From the NCBI RefSeq assembly GCF_039830135.1, contig NZ_CP156081.1:3768001-3832000 (forward strand): a stretch of DNA of 64,000 nucleotides. Reading direction: 5' to 3'. The number at the start of each line of letters is the position of its first letter. The stretch's first letter is position 1. Shown here piece after piece: positions 39,477 to 47,616 of the stretch. Under the pieces are notes generated by a model, which saw only the letters and a list, made by a program, of their open reading frames with translations, ran no database searches and had not been told where the DNA came from. Made by a program: the position numbers and the translations under genes. Source of the stretch: Defluviimonas sp. SAOS-178_SWC. GTDB taxonomy: Bacteria > Pseudomonadota > Alphaproteobacteria > Rhodobacterales > Rhodobacteraceae.

Positions 39477-39803
39477 ATGCCCAAGGACGAATGGGGCGTC
39501 AAGCGCCTCTGCCCGCACTGCGCCAGCCGGTTCTACGATCTGCAGCGCGACCCGATGACCTGCCCCGAATGCGGTCATACCTTCACGGCCGAAAGCCTCG
39601 TCGCCGGGCGCGGCCGGGCGATGATCTCCGAAAAGACCCCGTCGAAGGATCTCGTCGTGGATGCCGACGACCTGACGGATGACGATGATCTCGACAACGA
39701 TGCGGGCGACGACGATCTCGACGACGATCTTCTCGAGGACGACGACGATGACGTCTCGCTCGACGATATCGCCGATGTCGCGACGAACGAGGACGAAGGC
39801 TGA
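39477..39803 (+). CDS. TIGR02300 family protein, zinc-ribbon N-terminus with acidic tail
   Basis: A 108-aa alphaproteobacterial protein. The N-terminal half has two CxxC pairs (LCPHCASRFYDLQ and MTCPECGHTF) forming a probable zinc ribbon, with FYDLQ in place of the family's usual FYDLN. The C-terminal half is almost entirely Asp/Glu/Leu (DDDDLDNDAGDDDLDDD-like). The start at 39477 follows GGAAGGAG. Function is unknown; the acidic tail suggests protein or nucleic-acid mimicry, which is speculation. A strong hairpin follows its stop. Confidence 0.93.
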   Translation: MPKDEWGVKRLCPHCASRFYDLQRDPMTCPECGHTFTAESLVAGRGRAMISEKTPSKDLVVDADDLTDDDDLDNDAGDDDLDDDLLEDDDDDVSLDDIADVATNEDEG

Positions 39804-39835
39804 CCGGCCGTAAAGGCAGTTTCACGCGGGTTCGG

Positions 39836-39871
39836 AAACGGGTGCGGCCACGGCCGCGCCCGTTTCGTTTT
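39836..39871 (+). terminator. Intrinsic terminator after the TIGR02300 gene
   Basis: A 14-bp stem (AAACGGGTGCGGCC / GGCCGCGCCCGTTT, one G-T pair) with an AC centre, followed by CGTTTTCC. It starts 33 bp after the stop codon and separates the gene from the tRNA. Confidence 0.75.
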
Positions 39872-39985
39872 CCGCTACCGGCCCACCCGGCCCCGAACTT
39901 TCGGCGCGCGCCACTTTTCGCTTGCGCCCCCCGTCCCGCTTGCCTATATCGCCGGGCACACGGGCTGCGCGCCCGGACCTCCGGT

Positions 39986-40061
<76 letters not shown>

Positions 40062-40088
40062 AACAAATCAAAGACTTAGAAGAAAAAC

Positions 40089-40114
40089 AGGCCCGCAAGC
40101 ACGGGTCTTTTCTT
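40089..40114 (+). terminator. Terminator of the tRNA-Ala transcript
   Basis: The stem AGGCCCG / CGGGTCT around a CAAGCA loop is followed by TTTTCTTT, 28 bp downstream of the tRNA 3' end. It is a typical intrinsic terminator. Confidence 0.8.
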
Positions 40115-40193
40115 TGCTGAGTAACGCTTGGGGTAACCGAAAAAGGGCCGGAACCCACGATTCCGACCCTCTGCGCCTCCCATCATTGTAGTG

Positions 40194-40420
40194 CTAGGCG
40201 GATGCCTTACACCGCCCCATGAGTTCAATCTCGTTGATCAGTTCGCCCGCCAGTTCCTCGGCAGTCTCCCCGACGTCTACAACGCCTTTGCCGTCCTGAA
40301 ACTGACCCGACGTGTCGTTAGGCTCCGAGAGGACACCCGTCTGCGGGTTGCAGGAAGTGCACCACCTCGGCGAGGCAAGACGACAGCCTGTCCTCTGCGA
40401 GGCGGGCTGCCGCGTTCCAC
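40194..40420 (-). pseudogene. Possible degraded coding remnant downstream of tRNA-Ala
   Basis: On the minus strand, two overlapping frames read like protein but neither has a start. One gives NAAARLAEDRLSSCLAEVVH and ends at a TAA near 40331. The other gives a run with TSGQFQDGKGVVDVGETAEE and ends at a TAG at 40194-40196. This looks like one gene broken by a frameshift, or two gene ends overlapping, with the 5' parts lost at the DUF3726 gene boundary. The stretch is 361 bp of otherwise gene-free DNA next to a tRNA, a usual site for mobile-element scars. I recognise no family. Confidence 0.35.
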
Positions 40421-40422
40421 CG

Positions 40423-41139
40423 CTAGTCGTTGTCGCTTGCGGCCGCGCCGGCGCCCTTGCGCGACGTTTCCGAGGCGGGCACGGTCGTTCTCATGGCAAG
40501 GACGTTCAGGCCGGACGCGGCGGCGCCGGAAAGCGGAGAGAGCGGGCCGGCCGGCAGGACGGGTGGCACCGCCAAGGTGCCGGCGATCTTCAGAGGCGCT
40601 GACGGTTCAGCCAGAAGCCGAACGGCAGCATCCATGGGCCAGATCCCGGCGGCCGTTACGGCGAGACTGCCCTTCGGCCAGTTCAGCGAGATCGCGCCGC
40701 CGTCGCGCTCCGCGATGAGCGCGAGAAAGGGCACGACAAGGATCGGCCGGTTCACCGGCCCGGTTTCAGGGCCGCCCCTCGCCATCGGTCCTTTGTGCAA
40801 GCCTGCATGATCGCTGAGCGCGGCGCCAAGCGCGATCGGGCAGAGCCCGTCCGCCCCCGGCGCGCGCCAGATGCCGTCTTCAATCACGGGGCTCCGCCCC
40901 TTGTCGTCCTGCCGTGCGGCGTCGAAAAGCGCCAGAAGCGCCCCAGCGCCGTCAAGCCCCTGCGCGGCGAGCCAGCCAGCGGCAAAGCCCGCCTCCTCCG
41001 CCAGCCCCCAGTTCATCCCGGCGCCACGCGCGGCTTTCATCGAAAGCGCCTCGATCTCATTGCGCGAGTACCGGATAGAGGCGGCCGAACTGGGCGGCGG
41101 CCCGGATCGGGTGGGATCGTGGGGATCCGTCTTCATCAT
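40423..41139 (-). CDS. DUF3726 domain protein
   Basis: A 238-aa soluble protein matching the DUF3726 pattern (RYSRNEIEALSMKAARGAGM, then GLAEEAGFAAGWLAAQGLDG). The function is unknown. I use the ATG at 41139, which has GGGGAGGATGG upstream and overlaps the stop of the preceding gene as ATGA; the adjacent ATG at 41136 is equally possible. It is the last gene of a four-gene unit with a 557-aa unknown, an M19-like dipeptidase and an aldehyde dehydrogenase, so it probably serves that pathway. Confidence 0.85.
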   Translation of the reverse strand: MMKTDPHDPTRSGPPPSSAASIRYSRNEIEALSMKAARGAGMNWGLAEEAGFAAGWLAAQGLDGAGALLALFDAARQDDKGRSPVIEDGIWRAPGADGLCPIALGAALSDHAGLHKGPMARGGPETGPVNRPILVVPFLALIAERDGGAISLNWPKGSLAVTAAGIWPMDAAVRLLAEPSAPLKIAGTLAVPPVLPAGPLSPLSGAAASGLNVLAMRTTVPASETSRKGAGAAASDND

Positions 41140-42809
41140 CCATCCTCCCCGGCAAGGTCCGACGGATAGGGCTCCCCCTGAAACAGACTGATGCGCACCC
41201 ACTTGTCGGACCGGGGATCGAAGCGGCTGGCCCCAAAAAAGGCGAGCTTGCAGCGCATGAGGTCGATCGGCAGCATGTCGGCGGCGATCAGGTTGTCCTG
41301 CACCTCGGCGAAGGGGTGACGTTGCGCGATCTGCGCGCGGCGGACCATGTAGCGGTGCTCCGGATGCGCAAGGAGGAACCGGGCGAGCGGCGCCTCGGCG
41401 TCCCAACCGGTCAGAGCCTCGGCCAGTTCGCAGGCGAGCCGCGCGATACAGAGCGGCTGCTCAAGCTCCGCCCCCGGCTCTTCGTGTCGCTCGCCGATCC
41501 TTGGTTCCAGCTTCTCTTCCGAGACATACCAGAACCGCGCCGTATTGTCCCTTTGCGTGAAATCGATCTTCAGCGCCCAGCCGTATCGGTCGCGCAGGAT
41601 GTCGCGCAAGGTGCCGGCCGTCATCGCCCCGTCGATCCGGAATGCGGCCGCTTCGTCCGCGCTCATCGTCGCGGCGAGATCGTCGACCAGCGCCCCGTGC
41701 GGTTCCAGCATCAGCGCAAGCAGCGCCTCCTGACCTTCCAGCGACAGCGCGCCCTTCCCCCAGCGCCAGAGCGCATCCCAGGGATGCGGGTTCGCGCCGG
41801 GCCAGCCGGGCAGATAGCCGCCGATCCGGTCGAGATCGCGCCAGAGGTCGGCGAGCTTCGCAACTTGCAAGGGATGCTCCGAACGCCAGGCCGCAACGTT
41901 GTCCCGAGCGGCGGCGAGCGCGGACCGAAACCCGGCGACAGCGGCGTCCGATACCGCGTTTTGCGCCCGGACCCGCGCCAGCGCCTCCTCGCGGGCGGCC
42001 ATCCAGTTGTTGAGAAGGACCGGATGGCGGACGAGAAACGGCGCCATGCCGAGACCGGTCGAATTGCCGACTCCAAGGCCGCGCTTGAGCGCGGGATCGA
42101 GGCGGACGGCTTTCGCGCCCCCCCGCGCCGCCGCGAGATGCTCGACGATATCGACGGTGAAGGCGCGGGTGAGCCAGACCGACAGCATCTCGGCCTGAAA
42201 AGGCGCCGACAGTTCAGGGCGGCCAGCAATCGCGGTGCGGTCGGCGGCGCCGAACTTCCCCGCGCCGTAGACCGCCGTCGTGCGCATCAGATAGCCGACG
42301 GCGGCAAGCTCCGCCGCGTCGGGCTGCTGCCCGGCGGCAAGACGGCCGACCACATGCGCGAAAAGCCGGACCGAGCGGTTCGCCCGGCTGAGGCTCAGCT
42401 CGCTCGGGCCGATGCGGCCGGCCTCCTGCAAGGGCACATTTGCTTCCAGCCGGTCGAGGTCGGCCGGGCTCGGGCCACCGTCAAAAAGCGCGAAGGTGGC
42501 GTCCCAGGCGGTGGCGATCACCCGGTCGGAGCGCATCTCGTCCGGCAGGTCATGGGCGAAGGCGACGAGGCTGTAGGTCCGCTCCGGCCCCTTGGCACGA
42601 TAGACGGCGCGACCGACGCCCTTCTCGTCGATGTCCCAGACCGGCCGGTCGAAGCGCCAGCCTTCGGCCCGCATCCGCCGAAGAAGGATTCGCAGGAACG
42701 ACAGACGCATCGGATGGGCGCTGCCCATCCGGGCGAGGCGCATGACCTCCGACGGCGACCGGCGGAAGGCGGCAAGGTCGGCGGAGCGTGTGATTTCGGC
42801 CCTGTCCAT
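41136..42809 (-). CDS. 557-aa protein of unknown function, PA5397-like in context
   Basis: A large cytosolic protein without signal peptide or membrane helices. I do not recognise a domain by motif. Notable segments are the early FRRSPSEVMRLARMG, a central AVYGAGKFGAADR, FPGWPGANPHPWDALWRWG-like aromatic clusters and the C-terminal DPRSDKWVRISLFQGEPYP. In pseudomonads and other proteobacteria a protein of similar size often sits between a dipeptidase and dimethylglycine/stachydrine demethylation genes, a parallel from memory only. It lies 9 bp after the dipeptidase gene and overlaps the DUF3726 gene. Confidence 0.75.
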   Translation of the reverse strand: MDRAEITRSADLAAFRRSPSEVMRLARMGSAHPMRLSFLRILLRRMRAEGWRFDRPVWDIDEKGVGRAVYRAKGPERTYSLVAFAHDLPDEMRSDRVIATAWDATFALFDGGPSPADLDRLEANVPLQEAGRIGPSELSLSRANRSVRLFAHVVGRLAAGQQPDAAELAAVGYLMRTTAVYGAGKFGAADRTAIAGRPELSAPFQAEMLSVWLTRAFTVDIVEHLAAARGGAKAVRLDPALKRGLGVGNSTGLGMAPFLVRHPVLLNNWMAAREEALARVRAQNAVSDAAVAGFRSALAAARDNVAAWRSEHPLQVAKLADLWRDLDRIGGYLPGWPGANPHPWDALWRWGKGALSLEGQEALLALMLEPHGALVDDLAATMSADEAAAFRIDGAMTAGTLRDILRDRYGWALKIDFTQRDNTARFWYVSEEKLEPRIGERHEEPGAELEQPLCIARLACELAEALTGWDAEAPLARFLLAHPEHRYMVRRAQIAQRHPFAEVQDNLIAADMLPIDLMRCKLAFFGASRFDPRSDKWVRISLFQGEPYPSDLAGEDG

Positions 42810-42818
42810 CACGCCCCC

Positions 42819-43805
42819 TCACGCCTTTCCCGCAGGCCCGAAGCTCGCTTCGAAGAATCTCAGCCAGTTGCCGCCCATCACCGCCGCGACCGTATCCGCA
42901 TCCATCCCGGTGGCCCGCAGACCGGCGGCAATCCTACTGAAATCCTGATTGTCGGCGAACCAGTCCGGCATCGGCGGGAAGCCCGGCGCCGCCGCGTTCC
43001 CCTCGCCGTAGTCGATCTTCTTGGTCCAGCGACCCACGCGCATCCATTCGACAACACTGTCCGGCTGATCCTGGCACAGGTCCGTGCCAATGCCGATCCG
43101 CTCCGGCCCCATCAGATCGGCCGTACGCGCGATCATGTCGCAAAAGTCCTGCAAGGTGCAGGCGCTGCCATTCTTCAAATGGTGCGGATAGACCGAAAAG
43201 CCAAGCATTCCTCCGCTTTCAGCCAGCGCCTTCAGCACATGCTCCGACTTGTTCCGCAGCGCCGGATGCCAGCTTGCCGGGTTGGCATGGGTGATCGCGA
43301 TCGGCCGGGTGGAATGGGCGATCGCCTCCAGCGTCGAGCGTTCGGCGGAATGGCTCATGTCGATCACAAGGCCCACCCGGTTCATCTCGGCCACAACCTC
43401 GCGCCCCATGCGCGTCAACCCGCCATCCTCGGCCTCGTAACAACCCGTCGCGAGAAGCGACTGGTTGTTGTAGGTCAGCTGCATGAACCGCAGGCCGAGC
43501 GTATGGAGCACCTCGACTAGGCCGATATCGGCCTCGATGCAGGAGGGGTTCTGCGAGCCGAAGAAGATCGCGGTCCGCCCTGTTTCCCGTGCGAGCGCCA
43601 CATCAGCGGCGGTCTTGCCCTGAAAGATCAGATCCGGAAACCGCTCGAACCAGCAGTTCCAGGCCTCGATGTTCAGCACCGTCTCGCGGAATGTCTCATG
43701 ATAGGTGATCGTCACGTGAACCGCATCGACGCCACCCTCGCGCAGCTGGCGGAAGACCTTTTCCGACCAGTTGGCATATTGCAGACCGTCGATGACCGGT
43801 GTCAT
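42819..43805 (-). CDS. M19 (renal-dipeptidase-like) protein lacking the N-terminal His-x-Asp metal motif
   Basis: A 328-aa TIM-barrel protein of the membrane-dipeptidase family, but without a signal or lipid anchor. Later metal and substrate segments are present: the glutamate in NPSCIEADIG, histidines in DMSHSAERS and ITHANPASWH, and GIGTDLCQDQPDS near residue 250. The first metal site, normally His-x-Asp, reads VIDGLQ and keeps only Asp. This variant is typical of dipeptidase-like proteins in betaine/demethylation clusters, so activity may differ. Start overlaps the aldehyde dehydrogenase stop by 4 bp (ATGA). Confidence 0.85.
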   Translation of the reverse strand: MTPVIDGLQYANWSEKVFRQLREGGVDAVHVTITYHETFRETVLNIEAWNCWFERFPDLIFQGKTAADVALARETGRTAIFFGSQNPSCIEADIGLVEVLHTLGLRFMQLTYNNQSLLATGCYEAEDGGLTRMGREVVAEMNRVGLVIDMSHSAERSTLEAIAHSTRPIAITHANPASWHPALRNKSEHVLKALAESGGMLGFSVYPHHLKNGSACTLQDFCDMIARTADLMGPERIGIGTDLCQDQPDSVVEWMRVGRWTKKIDYGEGNAAAPGFPPMPDWFADNQDFSRIAAGLRATGMDADTVAAVMGGNWLRFFEASFGPAGKA

Positions 43806-45256
43806 TCCGGTGCCCCCGCCGCGACATAGGCGGTCTTCACCGTCGTGTAGAACTCCGCCGCATAGCGACCCTGTTCGCGCGGTCCGAAGCTCGACGCGCC
43901 ACGCCCGCCGAAGGGGACGTGATAGTCGGTGCCCGCCGTCGGCAGGTTCACCATCACGCAGCCCGCCCGCATATTGGCGCGGAAATGGTTCGCGCGGGCG
44001 AGCGAGCGGGTCATGATCCCGGCGGTAAGGCCGAATTCGCTGTCGTTGGCGAGGTGGAGCGCCTCGCCGTAGCTGCCAGCGCGGATCACGCAGGTGATCG
44101 GCGCGAACATCTCTTCCCGATTGATCCGCATGTCGTTGCGGGTGCCGGCAAAGACCGTTGGCGCCATGAAGTGGCCCTCGGTCGGACGGTTCACACGGTT
44201 GCCGCCGCACAGAAGCTCCGCCCCTTCGGCCTTGCCGATCCCGACATAGTCGAGGTTCTGCGCCAGCTGGTCCGCGCTGACGACCGGCCCGATCTGGGTG
44301 CCCTCTTCCAGCGCGTGGCCGACCTTCAATGCGCCCGCCGCCGTCACGAGCTTCTCGACGAAGGCGTCATGGATCGTCTCGTGCACGATCAGCCGGCTCG
44401 TGGCCGTGCATTTCTGGCCGGTCCCGCCGAAGGCCGCGTTCGCCGCGTGGGCGACGGCCAGGTCGAGATCGGCATCGTCCATGATCAGCATCGGGTTCTT
44501 CGACCCCATCTCCATCTGAACCTTGGTCATGTTCGCGACCGCCGCCGCCGCGATCCCCCGTCCGACGGGCACCGACCCGGTGAAGCTGATCGCATCGACC
44601 TTCGGGCTTTCAACGAGCCGCTGCCCGACATCGCGCCCCGGCCCCGTGACGAGGTTGAAGAGCCCGACCGGAATGTCCTGCTTGGCGATGATCTCGGTCA
44701 GCGCGACGGCGCTCGCCGGCGTGAGGTTCGCGGGCTTCCAGACGACGGCGTTGCCGAAGGCCAGTGCCGGGGCGATCTTCCAGGCCGGCGTCGCGACGGG
44801 GAAGTTCCAGGGCGAGATCACGGCGACAACGCCGACCGGCTCGCGCCGCACGTCGATCTCGATCCCCGGCCGCACGCTTTCGGCCAGATCGCCCTGATTG
44901 CGCAGCGCTTCCGCCGCGAAATAGGCGAAGAACTGCCCGGCGCGATAGACTTCGCCCTTGCCTTCGGCGGCGGGCTTGCCCTCTTCGCGGGCGATGATCC
45001 GGCCGATCTCCTCGGCCCGCGCCATCAGTTCGGTGCCAATGGCCATCAGCACTTCATGCCGTTTCTGGATACCCGCCGCCCACCAGACCGGCTGCGCGCG
45101 CCGGGCGGCGTCGAGCGCGGCATCGAGCTGTGCGGCACTTGCCTGGTCGTAATGCCCGATCAGGTCGGAAACATCCGAGGGGTTGCGGTTCTCGATGGTC
45201 GCGGCGCCCTTCTGCCAGGCTCCGTCGATGTAAATTCCGGCCGGATTGCGTATCAT
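43802..45256 (-). CDS. NAD(P)-dependent aldehyde dehydrogenase
   Basis: A 484-aa aldehyde dehydrogenase with the oxyanion asparagine in SPWNFPVATPAWKIAPAL, cofactor loop FTGSVPVGRGI, general base glutamate in MEMGSKNPM and the nucleophile in GGTGQKCTATSR. The GSKNPMLIMDDADLD run resembles aldehyde dehydrogenases acting on short semialdehydes such as 2,5-dioxovalerate or succinate semialdehyde. It heads the minus-strand cluster with GGGAGGA before its ATG and is divergent from the LysR gene. The substrate is not determinable here. Confidence 0.9.
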   Translation of the reverse strand: MIRNPAGIYIDGAWQKGAATIENRNPSDVSDLIGHYDQASAAQLDAALDAARRAQPVWWAAGIQKRHEVLMAIGTELMARAEEIGRIIAREEGKPAAEGKGEVYRAGQFFAYFAAEALRNQGDLAESVRPGIEIDVRREPVGVVAVISPWNFPVATPAWKIAPALAFGNAVVWKPANLTPASAVALTEIIAKQDIPVGLFNLVTGPGRDVGQRLVESPKVDAISFTGSVPVGRGIAAAAVANMTKVQMEMGSKNPMLIMDDADLDLAVAHAANAAFGGTGQKCTATSRLIVHETIHDAFVEKLVTAAGALKVGHALEEGTQIGPVVSADQLAQNLDYVGIGKAEGAELLCGGNRVNRPTEGHFMAPTVFAGTRNDMRINREEMFAPITCVIRAGSYGEALHLANDSEFGLTAGIMTRSLARANHFRANMRAGCVMVNLPTAGTDYHVPFGGRGASSFGPREQGRYAAEFYTTVKTAYVAAGAPE

Positions 45257-45296
45257 GGATTCCTCCCGTTCTCTTCACATAGACGGCGGCGTTGCT

Positions 45297-45341
45297 TTCA
45301 GGCAATCTTGAACAATTGAAGTTTTATTCAGGCTTTCTGAA
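45297..45341. promoter_or_regulatory. Tandem LysR-type operator between the aldehyde dehydrogenase and LysR genes
   Basis: Two related sites begin exactly 30 bp apart: TTCAGGCAATCTTGAA (45297-45312) and TTCAGGCTTTCTGAA (45327-45341). The second is a clean T-N11-A inverted repeat (TTCAG/CTGAA) that abuts the LysR ATG; the first lies 41 bp upstream of the aldehyde dehydrogenase ATG. This fits a LysR tetramer activating the divergent gene while repressing its own. Confidence 0.6.
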
Positions 45342-46193
45342 ATGGCCATCACGCTCGGAATGCTGCGTGTCTTCCGCACCGTCGCCGACCAGGGCTCGCT
45401 CGCCGGCGCCGCATCGGTTCTGGGGCGCACCCCCTCGGCGCTGTCGATGACGCTGGCCCAGTTCGAGGAGGAGATCGGCGGCCCGCTGTTCGAGACCGAC
45501 CGCAAGAACCGGCTGACCCCGCTCGGGCTGATGGTGCTCGACGAATGCCAGCGCGCGACGGATGCGTTCGACCGCTCCAGCGGCGCGATCCGCCGCCATG
45601 TGCTGTCGGGCGCCGGACTCGTGCGGATCGCCGCCGTGCCGTCGGCGACCGTGACGCTGCTGCCCGACGCGGTCGCTCGGTTCCGGCGCCTGCACCCGGA
45701 TGTGCGGCTGGAGATCAGCGATGTCGACAGCGCCTCGGTCCTGCGCCGCATCAAGCTCGACGAGGCGGATATCGGCATCCTCTCGGCCGGCATCGCGGAC
45801 AGACCTGCCGGCGCCGTGATCCGTCGGGACGAACTTGGCATCGTCTGCTCGAACGGCGGGCCGATCGCCGGGCGGCGGAACCCGCCGTCCTGGGACCTGC
45901 TCGCGCTGGAACCCCTGATCGCCAACCCCCTGTGCGGCCTCGTCGACCATGATAGCGTCCGCGCGCTGCTGAATGAGGGTCATCTTGAAGCGCGGAACAC
46001 GACGGCGCTTCTCACCTTCGTCAGAAGCGGCCTCGGCGCCACGATCCTGCCCGCGAGCGCCCTCGAAGACCGCGCGGACGGGATCACGTTTCTCGTTCCC
46101 GAAGATCCGCCCGCCTTCCGCGAACTGCGCAAGATCAGGCCCGAAACCCGCCGCCTCAGCCCGGCGGGCGAGGCATTCTGGGACGCGCTCTGA
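45342..46193 (+). CDS. LysR-family transcriptional regulator
   Basis: A 283-aa LysR regulator with an N-terminal winged helix (MAITLGMLRVFRTVADQGSLAG, then AASVLGRTPSALSMTLAQFE) and a periplasmic-binding-protein-like effector domain from about residue 88. It diverges from the aldehyde dehydrogenase gene and probably controls that four-gene cluster. There is no recognisable ribosome-binding site before the ATG; the operator sequence TTCAGGCTTTCTGAA occupies that place. Confidence 0.92.
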   Translation: MAITLGMLRVFRTVADQGSLAGAASVLGRTPSALSMTLAQFEEEIGGPLFETDRKNRLTPLGLMVLDECQRATDAFDRSSGAIRRHVLSGAGLVRIAAVPSATVTLLPDAVARFRRLHPDVRLEISDVDSASVLRRIKLDEADIGILSAGIADRPAGAVIRRDELGIVCSNGGPIAGRRNPPSWDLLALEPLIANPLCGLVDHDSVRALLNEGHLEARNTTALLTFVRSGLGATILPASALEDRADGITFLVPEDPPAFRELRKIRPETRRLSPAGEAFWDAL

Positions 46194-46207
46194 CGGCGCT
46201 GGCGCGG

Positions 46208-47179
46208 TCAGGCGACCCGGTCGCGCGGCGTACGGCCCGCGAAAAAGTCCACGAGGTTGTCCATCACCCTGAACCCCATAGCCTCGCGCGTCTCGCGCGT
46301 GGCAGATCCCAGATGCGGCAGCATGACGAGGTTCGGCGCGGCCATGAGCGCCTCGGGGATGCGCGGCTCGTTCTCGTAAACGTCAAGACCCGCACCGCCG
46401 ATCCGGCCCTCTTCCAGCGCTTCGGCCAGCGCCGCCTCGTCCACGACCTCGCCGCGCGCGGTGTTAATCAGGAACGCGCCGGGCTTCATCAGGCCGAACC
46501 TGCGCGCGTCAATCAGATGGCGGTTGGCCGCGCCTCCGGGGCAGTGGAGCGACACGAAATCGCAACGCGGCAGAAGGTCGTCGATCGCCTCCACCTGCGC
46601 GGCGCCGGTTCTTGCCAGAACCTCGGGCGCCACGGCCGAGCGGTTCTGGACGAGGATCGTCATCCCGAACCCGTGATGGGCACGGTCAGCGACGGCCTGC
46701 CCGATCCGCCCGAATCCGATGATACCCAGCGTGGCCCCGCTGACCTTGGTGCCGATCAAGTGCGTCGGTCGCCATCCGCTCCACGCCCCCGCGCGAAGGT
46801 CGCGCTCGCCCTCGCCCGCGCGCCGTGCCGCCATCAGCATCAGCGTCAACGCAAGATCGGCGGTGCAATCGCTCAGGACGTCGGGTGTGTTGGTGACCGC
46901 AATGCTCTGGCCCTTCGCCGCCGCGACGTCGATATGGCTGAAGCCGACCCCGTAATTCGCAAGGATGCGGGTGCGGATCGCCGGCCGATCGAAGACCTCG
47001 GGCCCGATCCGGTCGGTCACCGTCGGCAGGATCGCGTCAAACGCCCCCAGCGCGTCGCGCAAGGCATCCCGCCCAAGCGGGGTGTCGGCGGTATTGAGCG
47101 TCACGTCGAACGTCTCGGCGAGTTTCACCTCGACCGCTTCCGGCCACCGCCGCGTGATCAAGATCCTTGGTCGTGCCAT
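46208..47179 (-). CDS. D-2-hydroxyacid dehydrogenase (glyoxylate/hydroxypyruvate reductase-like)
   Basis: A 323-aa NAD(P)-dependent dehydrogenase. Signature elements are the Rossmann loop LGIIGFGRIGQAVADRA, the catalytic arginine in INTARGEVVDE, glutamate in LDVYENEPRIP and histidine in LPHLGSATRETR. These fit the glyoxylate/hydroxypyruvate reductase (D-glycerate dehydrogenase) group. I use the second in-frame ATG at 47179, which is properly spaced from AGGAG; the first, at 47185, is too close. The chorismate mutase gene lies 21 bp upstream on the same strand. Confidence 0.9.
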   Translation of the reverse strand: MARPRILITRRWPEAVEVKLAETFDVTLNTADTPLGRDALRDALGAFDAILPTVTDRIGPEVFDRPAIRTRILANYGVGFSHIDVAAAKGQSIAVTNTPDVLSDCTADLALTLMLMAARRAGEGERDLRAGAWSGWRPTHLIGTKVSGATLGIIGFGRIGQAVADRAHHGFGMTILVQNRSAVAPEVLARTGAAQVEAIDDLLPRCDFVSLHCPGGAANRHLIDARRFGLMKPGAFLINTARGEVVDEAALAEALEEGRIGGAGLDVYENEPRIPEALMAAPNLVMLPHLGSATRETREAMGFRVMDNLVDFFAGRTPRDRVA

Positions 47180-47200
47180 TTCCATTCTCCTGCCGGGCCG

Positions 47201-47494
47201 TCAGTTCGGTCCGATTACCGCCTCTTCGCGGGCGATCGACCAGTCGATAAGGTGGCGCCACAACGCCTCTGCCAGCCCGGGATCGAGCCCTTCGGCCATC
47301 GCGCGGGCGCGGACCTGTGCCACGACCTCCTCAACCCGCTCGTCGATCCGCGCGGGAAGGCCCAGCGCGGGCTTGAGTTCGGCCGCACGGTCGATGTACC
47401 CCGAACGCTCGACGAGCAGGGCAACGATCAGCCCGTCGACCCGGTCGATCTCGGCTCTGATCTCGGCCATCGTCCTGCATTCCACCGGCGTCAT
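47201..47494 (-). CDS. AroQ-type chorismate mutase
   Basis: A 97-aa three-helix protein of the chorismate mutase II (AroQ) fold: EIRAEIDRVDGLIVALLVERSGYIDRAAELK in the first two helices, then PARIDERVEEVVAQVRARA with the second active-site arginine. It rearranges chorismate to prephenate for Phe/Tyr synthesis. Isochorismate-pyruvate lyases share the fold and cannot be wholly excluded. AAGGAGAGACGG precedes the ATG. Spacing suggests co-transcription with the hydroxyacid dehydrogenase gene. Confidence 0.85.
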   Translation of the reverse strand: MTPVECRTMAEIRAEIDRVDGLIVALLVERSGYIDRAAELKPALGLPARIDERVEEVVAQVRARAMAEGLDPGLAEALWRHLIDWSIAREEAVIGPN

Positions 47495-47616
47495 CCGTCT
47501 CTCCTTCGCAGTCCGCCCGCCTCATAGCGGCTGCGGCGCCCCGCGACAATGCGGCCCGACGTCAGGCGACGGACGAAAGCCGCCGGAGCTTTGTCGGTGA
47601 TCCCCGGATCGTCCGC

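Noticed and set aside
39836..39871. The strong hairpin after the TIGR02300 gene as part of a tRNA leader or riboswitch
   Set aside because: It has a simple stem with a following T-rich stretch and no conserved aptamer-like structure, so a terminator explains it.
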